NCBI RefSeq assembly: GCF_900230195.1
Contig: NZ_OCNE01000002.1
Coordinates: 248,001-312,000, forward strand
Source of the DNA: Streptomyces zhaozhouensis
GTDB taxonomy: Bacteria > Actinomycetota > Actinomycetes > Streptomycetales > Streptomycetaceae
Direction of reading: 5' to 3'
DNA length: 64,000 nt
Shown: positions 41,682-49,345 of the stretch, piece by piece
Layout of the letters: every line of letters begins with the position of its first letter
Position numbering within the stretch: position 1 is the stretch's first letter
Notes under the pieces: model-generated
The model's input: the letters and a program-made list of their open reading frames with translations, nothing else
What the model was told of the DNA's origin: nothing
Databases searched by the model: none
Translations under genes and position numbers: made by a program

Positions 41682-42439
41682 GCGCGGACCACCTCCGTTC
41701 CCCCTCGTTCGATGGCGGCGGCGTCCGCGTCGCCGAGGCCGCCGTCGGTGACCAGCAGGTCGACGTCGCCGAGGCCGCCGAAGCGGGCGAAGTGGCGCTG
41801 CCCGAACTTCGCGGAGTCCGCCAGCAGCACGGTGCGCCCGGCGGCGGCGACCATGGCGCGCTTGACGGCGGCCTCGGCGAGGTCGGGGGTGGTCAGGCCG
41901 CCGTCGAGGCAGAAGCCGTTGGTGGCGAGCAGCAGCAGGTCGGCGTTGATCTCGGAGTAGGCGCGCAGCGCCCAGGCGTCGACGGCGGCCCGCGTGCGGT
42001 GCCTGACCCGCCCGCCGACCAGGTGCAGCGCGATGCCCGGGTGGTCGGCGAGCCGGGCGGCGAGCGGCAGGGCGTGGGTGACCACGGTCAACGCGCAGTC
42101 GCCCGGCAGCGCGGCGGCGAGCCGCACCGTGGTGGTGCCGGCGTCGATGATCACGCTGCCCTCGGCGGGGAGTTCGGCGAGCGCGGCGCGGACGATGCGG
42201 TCCTTCTCCGCGACGGAGACGGTGTCGCGCGCGGCGAGGTCGGGCTCGATGTCCAGCCCGCCGGCGGGAATGGCGCCACCGTGCACCCGCCGCACGAGCC
42301 CGGCCCCGGCCAGCACCTTCAGGTCACGCCGCACGGTCTCGGCCGTGACCTGGAACGCCTCGGCCAGGGACAGCACGTCGACCCGCCCCGCCTGCTCGGC
42401 GAGGCGCAGGATCTCCTGCTGACGCTCCGCTGCGTACAT
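41678..42439 (-). CDS. fruR: DeoR-family transcriptional regulator of the fructose operon
   Basis: A 253-residue DeoR-type repressor. ATG 42439 (MYAAERQQEILRLAEQAGRV) is the family-typical start; the frame runs on upstream without a better site. The winged HTH is DVLSLAEAFQVTAETVRRDL followed by VRRVHGGAIP. The C-terminal sugar-phosphate sensor has VIIDAGTTTVRLAAALPG, LHLVGGRVRH and LLATNGFCLDGGLTTPD. Fructose 1-phosphate is the expected inducer. It leads the operon and overlaps fruK. The leader ahead of it holds a large interrupted inverted repeat. Confidence 0.93.
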   Translation of the reverse strand: MYAAERQQEILRLAEQAGRVDVLSLAEAFQVTAETVRRDLKVLAGAGLVRRVHGGAIPAGGLDIEPDLAARDTVSVAEKDRIVRAALAELPAEGSVIIDAGTTTVRLAAALPGDCALTVVTHALPLAARLADHPGIALHLVGGRVRHRTRAAVDAWALRAYSEINADLLLLATNGFCLDGGLTTPDLAEAAVKRAMVAAAGRTVLLADSAKFGQRHFARFGGLGDVDLLVTDGGLGDADAAAIERGGTEVVRA

Positions 42440-42465
42440 GTGGGTTTGCGCCCGCTTCCATGCCT

Positions 42466-42520
42466 GAGTCTGTTGGTGTCGGCGACAGTACGCCTCGACA
42501 CCGGGAAAGTAAACAGACTC
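42466..42520. promoter_or_regulatory. Interrupted inverted repeat upstream of fruR
   Basis: The 16-base arm GAGTCTGTTGGTGTCG (42466-42481) pairs with two separated right arms: CGACACC (42496-42502) and AACAGACTC (42512-42520), with a 9-base interruption. It lies 27-81 bases upstream of the fruR start. It may be a pair of FruR operators or a structured leader. Confidence 0.55.
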
Positions 42521-42642
42521 GGACATCGCACCCCGGCCGGGAAGGGGCGCGACCCGCCGCCGGCCGGGGACGGCCCACCCGGCGCACACCGGACCGACGG
42601 CGGCCGCGCCCGCCCGGTGGCCGACGGCGCGCGCGGCGCGGG

Positions 42643-42939
42643 CTACCGCCCGTACACGCGGAGGAAGGTCGCCACCGCCGCCCGCGCGACCTCGCGCGAC
42701 TCGTCGCCGGGGACGACCCGCGTGCCCATCCGGGAGCGCGCCTCCATCGGGCCGATCAGCAGCGCCATCAACTGCTCGGCGGCCAGGGCCGGTTCGTCGG
42801 CGGCCAGCCGCCCCGCGAGGGTGAGCCGGCCGAGCGGGTCGGCCAGGGCGCGCACCACCCGGTGCGGACCGTAGGCGCCGACCAGCTCCACCACCTCGGG
42901 GAAGCGGCCGACCTCGGCGTACGGCAGGCGGCGCAGGGC
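42643..42939 (-). pseudogene. TetR-family regulator remnant (C-terminal part only)
   Basis: About 98 codons to the stop at 42643 read as the C-terminal domain of a TetR/AcrR regulator (RFPEVVELVGAYGPHRVVRA, ALAAEQLMALLIGPMEAR, VARAAVATFLRVYGR). The DNA-binding domain is missing: upstream of about 42940 the frame turns into nonsense that is antisense to an MFS fragment. Loss is by a deletion, not by the window edge. Confidence 0.75.
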
Positions 42940-42945
42940 GCGGGA

Positions 42946-43143
42946 GTCGTCGTCGCCGTGGTCACCCTGGTCGTGCGGACCGCCGTGAGCGTTACCGAGG
43001 GACTGCACCGCTCGTTCTGGCTGTCCGGCGCCGTGCCGCTGGTGCCCCTGCTGACCATCCCCCTGCCGCCGGGGCCGGCGCGGCCCCGGACGGCGGCTGC
43101 CGCGCCGGTCGACGGCGCCGACGCCGAGGAGGTGCGGTCCTGA
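42946..43143 (+). pseudogene. MFS transporter remnant (last helix and tail)
   Basis: Sixty-five codons to the stop at 43141-43143 read as the end of a drug-type MFS transporter: VVVAVVTLVVRTAVSVTEGL, then HRSFWLSGAVPLVPLLTIPL and a polar tail. There is no start, and the first eleven or so helices are missing. It abuts the TetR remnant back to back. Confidence 0.65.
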
Positions 43144-43242
43144 GGCGGGGCACGGGGCACGCACCCGCAGGGCACCCCCAGCGGACGACGGGGCGCACCG
43201 GACCGGCGGGAGCCGTGGTCGCGCGCCCCGCCCCCGGAGGGC

Positions 43243-44142
43243 TCAGCGGGCGGCCAGGTCCCGGACGAAGGCGACGATCTCCTCGGGGTTCTCCTCCGCC
43301 ATGAAGTGGCCGGAACCGGTCGCCTGGTAGGTCAGGTCGGGCGCCCAGCTCCCCCACAGGGAGGCGGCGTCGAAGCCCAGCCGCGCGCCCCAGTCCTGCG
43401 AGATCACGGCCACCGGCATGGCCAGCCCGGCGCCGCGCTCGCGGTCCGCGCGGTCCGTCTCCAGGTCCACGCCGGCCGTGGCGCGGTAGTCGGCCACGAT
43501 GGAGTCGACGGCGGCGACGGAGCTGTCGACGTAGTGGGCGCGTTCCCGCGCGGTGAACGTCGTCCCGGCGGGGTCCCACGCGTCGAGGAACGAGGCGAAG
43601 AACTCGGGCGCGACCGCGCGGATCATCTTCTCCGGGAGCCCCACGGGCTGCGCCATCAGGTAGAGGTGCCAGGCGACCTTGGCGTCCACTCCGCGCAGCA
43701 CCGCCCAGGTGTCCAGGGTGGGCAGCACGTCCAGGATGCCGAGGAAGGCGACGGCCTCGGGGTGGTCCAGGCCCGCGCGGACGGCGACGAGCGCGCCCCG
43801 GTCGTGGCCGACCAGGCCGAAGCGCGTGAAGCCCAGCGCGGCGGCGACGCCCACGATGTCGCGGGCCATCGTGCGCTTGGCGTAGGTGTCGGGGTCGGCG
43901 CCGGACGGCTTGTCACTGGCACCGTAGCCGCGCAGGTCGGGGACGATCACGGTGTGTTCCGCGGCGAGCCGGCGGGCGACGTGCCGCCACATGTAGTGGG
44001 TCTGGGGGAAGCCGTGCAGCAGCACCACGGCGGGCCCCTCGCCCGCGACCGCGACGTTGAGCCGCACGCCGTCGGCTCCCGGCAGGTCGCGGTAGTCGAA
44101 TCCCTCGATGGTCAGGGCGGTGGGCCCGGGGTCCGTGGTCAC
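43243..44142 (-). CDS. Alpha/beta hydrolase, haloacetate dehalogenase / epoxide hydrolase type
   Basis: A 299-residue hydrolase from GTG 44142, which overlaps the stop of the upstream TetR gene (GTGA). The oxyanion loop is LLHGFPQTHYMWRHVARRL, and the nucleophile is an Asp in FGLVGHDRGALVAVR, as in fluoroacetate dehalogenases and epoxide hydrolases. DLRGYGASDKP and the C-terminal His in GSGHFMAEENPEE complete the pattern. It opens ester-like, C-halogen or epoxide bonds; the true substrate is unknown. Being coupled to a TetR gene suggests its own substrate or a related compound is the inducer. Confidence 0.88.
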   Translation of the reverse strand: MTTDPGPTALTIEGFDYRDLPGADGVRLNVAVAGEGPAVVLLHGFPQTHYMWRHVARRLAAEHTVIVPDLRGYGASDKPSGADPDTYAKRTMARDIVGVAAALGFTRFGLVGHDRGALVAVRAGLDHPEAVAFLGILDVLPTLDTWAVLRGVDAKVAWHLYLMAQPVGLPEKMIRAVAPEFFASFLDAWDPAGTTFTARERAHYVDSSVAAVDSIVADYRATAGVDLETDRADRERGAGLAMPVAVISQDWGARLGFDAASLWGSWAPDLTYQATGSGHFMAEENPEEIVAFVRDLAAR

Positions 44143-44852
44143 GGGTGCTCCTCGTTGCTCTCGGTGGGGCGCGCGGGCGCCCGGGGGACATGCGGGGCCG
44201 GGGCGCCGGAGAAGATTCCGGCGGGCAGCGGGCCTCCGGCGGTCGCGGTCGCCCGCAGCGCCGGCAGCACGACCGTGTCGACCAGCGCGGCGAGGTAGTC
44301 CTCGCCGGCCGGCAGCCCGTTGACCCGGCGCAGCAGCAGGGCCGCGCCGACGACCTCCTCGAAGGGGAACGGGTCGGTGCCCTCCGGCAGCTCGCCCCGG
44401 GCCACGGCGGCGTCCACGACCCGCCGGGGCAACCGCGCGCCGGTGGGGCCGACGGATTCCTCGATCGCCTCGCACAGCTCGGGGTCCTCAAGTCCCGCCT
44501 GGAGCAGGAGCATCGCGGTCCCGCTGTCCGCCGCCCGCATCGTGCGGTCGAGCCGGCGGCAGAGGGCCAGCAGGTCCCCGCGCAGGCTTCCGGTGTCGAT
44601 CGGCCGCGACGCGCCCTCCCGGGCGGGGCCGGAGCGCAGGGCCGCGACCACCATCTCCCGCTTGTGCCGCCAGCGGCGGTAGAGGCTCGCCTTGGAGGCC
44701 CCGCAGCGCCGCGCGACCTCCTCGTAGGTGACGCCCTCGTACCCCGACTCCCCCAGCATTTCGACGACCGCCGCCAGGATGCGCTGCTCCAGGCCCTCGT
44801 CACGCGGCCGGCCACGCCGGGGACGGCCGGGCTCCTCATTTCGATACGACAC
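44139..44852 (-). CDS. TetR/AcrR family regulator controlling the coupled hydrolase
   Basis: A 237-residue regulator from GTG 44852. The HTH is EQRILAAVVEMLGESGYEGV, TYEEVARRCGASKASLYRRW and RHKREMVVAAL, preceded by an Arg-rich GRPRRGRPRDEG arm. The C-terminal domain resembles TetR_C family members with long tails (residues 205-237 are Pro/Ala-rich). A TAGGAT box (44866-44861 on the minus strand) lies just upstream, so the mRNA is probably leaderless. An inverted repeat GATACG/CGTATC spans the start codon, pointing to autoregulation. It is the first gene of the two-gene unit. Confidence 0.9.
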   Translation of the reverse strand: MSYRNEEPGRPRRGRPRDEGLEQRILAAVVEMLGESGYEGVTYEEVARRCGASKASLYRRWRHKREMVVAALRSGPAREGASRPIDTGSLRGDLLALCRRLDRTMRAADSGTAMLLLQAGLEDPELCEAIEESVGPTGARLPRRVVDAAVARGELPEGTDPFPFEEVVGAALLLRRVNGLPAGEDYLAALVDTVVLPALRATATAGGPLPAGIFSGAPAPHVPRAPARPTESNEEHP

Positions 44853-44862
44853 GATCCGTATC
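44843..44862. promoter_or_regulatory. Inverted repeat over the TetR start codon
   Basis: GATACG (44843-44848) and CGTATC (44857-44862) are perfect 6-base arms with an 8-base spacer, covering both the GTG start and the -10 region. This is the normal place for an autoregulatory TetR operator. Confidence 0.5.
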
Positions 44863-44930
44863 CTAAAGCATGTCGGGGACGACACGGGCGTGGCCGTCTC
44901 GGGGACGGCGCGCGCGTCGACCAGCGCACC

Positions 44931-45182
44931 GTGACCACCGCCCCGGGCGCGGTGGCCGTCTCCGAGGCGACACTCGGCCCCGGCCACCCCACGACCGGCG
45001 CGTGCCTGAGCAACCTCGCCACGACGCACTGGGCGTTGGGCCGCCGCGTCGAGGCCCTGGCGATGGCCGAGCGATGGGTGGCGGTCCTGGAAGCGACCCT
45101 GGGGCCGGACCATCCGGACACGGTCCTCCGCCTCCGGAACGTCTCCCTCTACCGACGGCTCCTCGACGAGGAGCCGGCCTGA
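44931..45182 (+). pseudogene. TPR (kinesin light chain-like) protein fragment
   Basis: About 83 codons from a possible GTG at 44931 contain two tetratricopeptide units of the LGPDHPDT type (ATLGPGHPTTGACLSNLATT; ATLGPDHPDTVLRLRNVS). Whole proteins of this type are several hundred residues long and usually have an NB-ARC or other N-terminal domain. No ribosome binding site is evident, so this is most likely the 3' remnant of a larger gene. Confidence 0.6.
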
Positions 45183-45198
45183 GACGGGCGCCGGGCGC

Positions 45199-45717
45199 TC
45201 AGGCGACCCCGAACGCCGGCGGGTAGGTGACCGTCCCGGCGGGGGCGGGGAGTTCGGGGCGGAGCGCCAGGGTCATCAGCGCCTCGTCGGGGACGTCGAA
45301 CGCGACCCGCACGCCGCGCTCCGACGCACGGCGGAAGCCGAACCGGGGGTAGTACTCGGGGTGGCCGAGGACCACCACCAGGTTCTCGCCGCGCTCCCGC
45401 GCAGCGGCCAACGCGGCCCGCACCGCCGCGGAACCGGCCCCCGTGCGCTGCCACTCGGGCCGCACCGCGACCGGCGCCAGCGCCAACGCGGGCGCGCCGC
45501 CCACCCGGCAGCGGGTGAGCAGTGCGTGACCGACGGCCGTGCCGTCCGCCGCCTCGGCCAGCCAGGAGAGCCCCGGCAGCCACGCCTCCCCGTCGGCGCG
45601 GAGCGCCTCGACCAGGTCGGCCTCGCCCGCGGTGGGGAACGCCGCCAGGTTGATCCGGCGGACCTCCTCCGCGTCGGACGGGGTCTCCGGGCGAGTGGTC
45701 CAGGCGTCGTCGTTCAC
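45199..45717 (-). CDS. GNAT family N-acetyltransferase
   Basis: A 172-residue acetyltransferase from ATG 45717. The acetyl-CoA-binding motif A is ALAPVAVRPEWQRTGAGSAA (Q/RxxGxG/A type), followed by VVVLGHPEYYPRFGFRRASE, typical of the YhbS-like subgroup. Acceptor is unknown. It stands alone between the TPR fragment and a membrane-protein scrap. Confidence 0.9.
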   Translation of the reverse strand: MNDDAWTTRPETPSDAEEVRRINLAAFPTAGEADLVEALRADGEAWLPGLSWLAEAADGTAVGHALLTRCRVGGAPALALAPVAVRPEWQRTGAGSAAVRAALAAARERGENLVVVLGHPEYYPRFGFRRASERGVRVAFDVPDEALMTLALRPELPAPAGTVTYPPAFGVA

Positions 45718-45741
45718 GGGGCTCCGTTTCGGGGGCGAGGG

Positions 45742-45885
45742 TCAGGCGGACGCGGCGGCGCGCCGGTGGGCGAGGAACTCCAGGTCGGCGAAGACCGTCA
45801 CCACCAGCGCGCCGAACAGCATAAGAGCGACGCCCGCCCCCGTCAGGTCGATAAAGCCGCCGAGCGCGAGGACCGCCGTCCCACA
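45742..45885 (-). pseudogene. Scrap of a membrane protein
   Basis: Forty-seven codons to a TGA at 45742 read as one or two membrane helices and a basic tail (LALGGFIDLTGAGVALMLFG, ALVVTVFADLEFLAHRRAAA). There is no start codon with a ribosome binding site and upstream sequence is unrelated. Family not recognised. Confidence 0.35.
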
Positions 45886-45929
45886 TGGCGCCGGCGGCTA
45901 CCCGTGCGTAACAAGTCACGCGCGCACCA

Positions 45930-45971
45930 TTGACGGGCTTGTTGACGGCCAGTCTCATAAAGTCATGACTT
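45930..45971 (+). promoter_or_regulatory. Leaderless promoter and palindrome at the AurF-like gene
   Basis: TTGACG (45930-45935) lies 17 bases from TCTCAT (45953-45958), which would place the transcript start at the ATG (45965). The perfect 12-base palindrome AAGTCATGACTT (45960-45971) is centred on the start codon and could be an operator, for example for the TetR encoded next. Confidence 0.4.
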
Positions 45972-46903
45972 CCTCCGGTGACCTGGCCGACGTCACGACG
46001 CCGCGGGACGCGCTCGGCGCGCTCAAGGACCGCGAGCAGGTGGCCGAGCGACTGCTCGCGGCGTCGGCTCGACACTCCTTCGACCCCGACCGAGACCTCG
46101 ACTGGGACCAGCCCTGGCAGGACGGACTCTGGTTCTGGCCGCCCGAGTTGGTCTCGCTCTACGACACCCCGCTCTGGTACCGGATGTCCGAGGAGCAGCG
46201 CGTCGCGCTCTCCCGTCACGAGGCGGCGGCGCTGGCCTCGTTGGGCATCTGGTTCGAACTGATCCTGATGCAGCTGCTGGTCCGCCACATCTACGACAAG
46301 TCCGCGACCAGCGCCCACGTGCGCTACGCGCTCACCGAGATCGCCGACGAGTGCCGGCACTCGATGATGTTCGCGCGGGTGATCTCCCAGGGCGGCACCC
46401 CGAACTACCCGCCGGGGCCGCTGCACCACAATCTGGCGCGCGTCTTCAAGACCGTCTCCACCACCCCCGGCTCCTTCGTCGCCACGCTGCTCGGCGAGGA
46501 GGTGCTGGACTGGATGCAGCGGCTGACCTTCCCCGACGAGCGGGTGCAGCCGCTGATCCGGGGTGTCACCCGCATCCACGTGGTGGAGGAGGCGCGCCAT
46601 GTCCGGTACGCCAGGGAGGAGCTGCGCCGCCAGATGCTCTCGGCACCGCGCTGGGAACGGGAACTGACCCGGCTCACCAGCGGCGAGTTCGCCCGCGTCT
46701 TCTCGGTCGCGTTCGTGAACCCCGAGGTGTACACCAACGTGGGTCTCGACCGGCGCGAGGCCGTCGCCCAGGCGCGGGCGAGCGCGCACCGGCGCGAGGT
46801 GATGCGAGAGGGCGCGCGGCGGCTGACGGACTTCCTCGACGACATCGGCGTCATGCGCGGAGCGGCGCGCCGGATGTGGCGTAGTTCCGGCCTGCTGGCC
46901 TGA
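45965..46903 (+). CDS. AurF-family diiron oxygenase
   Basis: A 312-residue helical protein from ATG 45965. The diiron ligands are visible as Glu and His residues in EIADECRHSMMFARV and VVEEARHVRYAREELRR, with a further helix GIWFELILMQLLVRHIYD. This is the pattern of AurF, the p-aminobenzoate N-oxygenase of aureothin synthesis, and its many relatives in actinobacteria, most of which have unknown substrates. It has no biosynthetic cluster around it; a TetR gene follows 103 bases downstream. The mRNA is probably leaderless. Confidence 0.88.
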   Translation: MTSSGDLADVTTPRDALGALKDREQVAERLLAASARHSFDPDRDLDWDQPWQDGLWFWPPELVSLYDTPLWYRMSEEQRVALSRHEAAALASLGIWFELILMQLLVRHIYDKSATSAHVRYALTEIADECRHSMMFARVISQGGTPNYPPGPLHHNLARVFKTVSTTPGSFVATLLGEEVLDWMQRLTFPDERVQPLIRGVTRIHVVEEARHVRYAREELRRQMLSAPRWERELTRLTSGEFARVFSVAFVNPEVYTNVGLDRREAVAQARASAHRREVMREGARRLTDFLDDIGVMRGAARRMWRSSGLLA

Positions 46904-47006
46904 ACCGCGCCCGCCCGGCCGGGATCGGCACCACCCTGGCCTGAACCGGCGTCCCGCCGACGGGCGTTGAAGCGCTTCCGACGACGGGCCGGTTACCCTG
47001 CGGAGC

Positions 47007-47735
47007 ATGAGCGGCCCTCACCCACCACACGTGCCGGCCTACCGCCGCCTGACCGTGGACGAGCGCCGCGCTCAGCTGATAGCGACCGCGCTACGCCTCT
47101 TCTCGCGGAACGCGCCGGAGGAGGTCTCGCTCGACGACGTGGCCCAACTGGCGGAGGTCTCGCGCCCGTTGGTCTACCGCTACTTCCCCGGCGGCAAGCA
47201 GCAGCTCTACGAGGCGGCGTTGCAGCAGGCGGCGGAGCGCCTCTCCGCCTGCTTCGACGTGCCGGCCGAGGGTCCGCTCAGCGAACGGCTCGGCTACGGC
47301 CTCGACCGCTATCTCGCGTTCGTCCGCGAGCACGGCGAGGGCTTCTCGGCGCTGCTGCGCGGCGGCAGTGTGGTGGAGACGGCGCACACCACGGCGATCG
47401 TGGACGGCGTGCGACGCGCGGCGGCGCAGGCGGTGCTGGGACACATGGACGTCAGCCGGCCGGGGCCGTGGCTGCGCGTGGCCGTGCGGGCGTGGATCAG
47501 CTCGGTCGAGGCGATGTCGCTGATCTCCCTGGACGAGGGCGAACTGGGCCTGGCCGAGCTGCGCGACTACCTGGTCGACCTGCTGGTCGGGCAGTTGGTG
47601 GTCACCTCGGCGCACGACCGGCAGACCGCCCGGGTGCTGCGCTCGGCCGCCGCGCTGGAGCCGCCGGACGGGCGGGTGGCCACCCTGCTGGAACGCGCGG
47701 CCCACGCGGTGGCCGCCGAACCCACCGGCGCCTGA
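47007..47735 (+). CDS. TetR/AcrR family regulator next to the AurF-like gene
   Basis: A 242-residue regulator from ATG 47007. The HTH is RAQLIATALRLFSRNAPEEV, SLDDVAQLAEVSRPLVYRYF and PGGKQQLYEAALQQ. The C-terminal domain (about 75-242) is helical. AurF-like genes in streptomycetes are often followed by such a regulator, which suggests local control. No ribosome binding site of note precedes the ATG. Confidence 0.9.
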   Translation: MSGPHPPHVPAYRRLTVDERRAQLIATALRLFSRNAPEEVSLDDVAQLAEVSRPLVYRYFPGGKQQLYEAALQQAAERLSACFDVPAEGPLSERLGYGLDRYLAFVREHGEGFSALLRGGSVVETAHTTAIVDGVRRAAAQAVLGHMDVSRPGPWLRVAVRAWISSVEAMSLISLDEGELGLAELRDYLVDLLVGQLVVTSAHDRQTARVLRSAAALEPPDGRVATLLERAAHAVAAEPTGA

Positions 47736-47767
47736 GCCGGGGACGCGCCGGGGCATAGGCTGCCCCG

Positions 47768-48103
47768 GTGCGAGCTGTGGAGACTTCCTTTGTCGGCGGG
47801 CCGCTGGACGGCGAGACGCTTCCGGTGCTGGTGGGCGCGACGGGCCGCCCGCCGAAGGTCTACGAGGTGCCCGTTCCCGCCGACGAGGGCGGGGACGACG
47901 GCGCGCTGAGCGCGGTGCACGTCTACCACCTCGAAGCGGCCGGCCACACCCGCCGGCTGCGGCTGCCCAAGGGCTGGCGCTATGTCCACGACCCGGACGG
48001 CGTTCCCTCCCGCGCCTACCGCAGACGTCTGCGCGCCGGCGGGCAGGGCGACACCGGGGATGTCGAGGGCGGGCACCCGGGCTCGGACCGCACCCCGGAG
48101 TAG
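47768..48103 (+). CDS. Conserved hypothetical protein
   Basis: A 111-residue protein from GTG 47768, 32 bases after the TetR stop. It opens [20 protein letters not shown] and holds [12 protein letters not shown] and [16 protein letters not shown], a small beta-rich protein with conserved GGPLDG and WRYVHDP patches. Proteins with this GGPLDG pattern occur in actinobacteria and in phages. Function unknown. It may be in one operon with the TetR gene. Confidence 0.65.
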   Translation: MRAVETSFVGGPLDGETLPVLVGATGRPPKVYEVPVPADEGGDDGALSAVHVYHLEAAGHTRRLRLPKGWRYVHDPDGVPSRAYRRRLRAGGQGDTGDVEGGHPGSDRTPE

Positions 48104-48211
48104 CGCGACCACCCGTTCGCGCCTCCCGGCGTGCGCGGGGCGCGAGGCCATGCACACCATCGCTGCGCCGATCCCGCCCGAGGGTGGCGCGACGGCGAGA
48201 GGAGTGGCCTG

Positions 48212-49270
48212 ATGCCCCGAGGGACCGTCGTGAGCGCCGCGCTGCTGGTGGCCGCCACCGCCCTGGCGACCGGCCCCGCCGCGGCGGCCGAGCGGCCGCC
48301 CGGCCAGCCTGCCGAGGCCGCCGCCCTGCTGACCGAGCTGCGCGAGCTCTACCACGAGGCCGGCGCCGCCACCGAGGCGTACAACGAGACCGGCGAACGC
48401 CTCGCCGAGCAGCGCGCCGAGGTGGAACGCCTCACCGCCCGGCTGGCCGACACCCGGGGCGAGCTGGCCGGCGCCCGCCGCACGGCCGGCAGGCTGGCCG
48501 CCGCCGAGTACCGCACCGGCGGCTCGCCCGAACTGCCGCCCGTGCTCCGCCTGTTGCTCACCGACGAGGAGCCGGCGCGGGCCCTGCACGACACCACGGT
48601 GGCCCGCCGGGCGGCCGCCGGGCAACTGGCGGAGGTCCGCCGGCTCGCCGAGGCCGAGCACGAGGCCGACGCCCTGGCCGCCGAGGCCGACGAGGCATGG
48701 GAGGAGGAGCGCCGGCTCGCCGAGGAGCAGCGCGACCGCAGGGACGCGGCCCACGAGCGGATGAACGAGGTGGCCGGGCTGCTCGCCGGCCTGAGCGGGG
48801 AGCAGCGGAGCGAACTGTCCGCGTGGGAGGAACGCGAGACCGCCGCCGGGCAGCGCGAGTTCCTCGCCGCCCACCGGCCGGCGGAGGACGGGGACGCCCC
48901 GGACGGCGCGGCGGACTCGCCGGGCGCGCGGGCGCTGGCGTGGGCGCTCGACCAGCGGGGCAAACCCTACGAGGCGGGCGCCGCGGGACCCGACGCGTTC
49001 GACCCCGCGGGGCTGGCGCTGCGCGCCTGGGAACACGTCGGTGTGACCGTCCCCCGCACCAGCGCCCGCAGCTGGCAACTGCTGCCCCGCGTCCCGCTGG
49101 AGGAGCTGCGCCCCGGCGACCTGGTGATCTACCACGAGGACGCCAGCCACACCGCGCTCTACGCGGGCGACGGCACCGTGGTCCACCCGCCGGCCCCCGG
49201 CCGCGACATCGCGGTCACCCCGCTCGCCCACGCGCCGGTCAAGGGGGCGGTGCGCCCCGAGGCCGGCTGA
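48212..49270 (+). CDS. Secreted NlpC/P60-like protein lacking the catalytic cysteine
   Basis: A 352-residue exported protein from ATG 48212 with AGGAG ahead. A signal peptide (VVSAALLVAATALATGPAAA) is followed by a coiled coil (about 35-215) rich in Ala, Glu and Arg, as in RipA-type endopeptidases. The C-terminal NlpC/P60 domain (about 238-350) keeps ALDQRGKPYEAGAAGPDAFD and H313 in ASHTALYAGDGTVVHPP, but the DCSGL motif reads DPAGL: Pro265 takes the place of the catalytic Cys. PYVWGA is also PYEAGA. It is therefore probably inactive and may act as a regulator or scaffold for cell-wall hydrolases. The reading frame is otherwise intact. Confidence 0.88.
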   Translation: MPRGTVVSAALLVAATALATGPAAAAERPPGQPAEAAALLTELRELYHEAGAATEAYNETGERLAEQRAEVERLTARLADTRGELAGARRTAGRLAAAEYRTGGSPELPPVLRLLLTDEEPARALHDTTVARRAAAGQLAEVRRLAEAEHEADALAAEADEAWEEERRLAEEQRDRRDAAHERMNEVAGLLAGLSGEQRSELSAWEERETAAGQREFLAAHRPAEDGDAPDGAADSPGARALAWALDQRGKPYEAGAAGPDAFDPAGLALRAWEHVGVTVPRTSARSWQLLPRVPLEELRPGDLVIYHEDASHTALYAGDGTVVHPPAPGRDIAVTPLAHAPVKGAVRPEAG

Positions 49271-49345
49271 GCACCGCGCGGGGGACGCGGCCGCGCGAGC
49301 GACCGCCGACCGGGGCCCGCGACGCGGCCCTCACGCGCGCGCCGT

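Noticed and set aside
45965..46903. Part of a secondary-metabolite gene cluster because of the AurF-like oxygenase
   Set aside because: No PKS, NRPS, terpene or other biosynthetic genes flank it; AurF relatives are common as isolated genes in actinobacteria.
47768..48103. Prophage remnant
   Set aside because: The GGPLDG-type small protein is seen in phages too, but no integrase, capsid, tail or attachment site is nearby.
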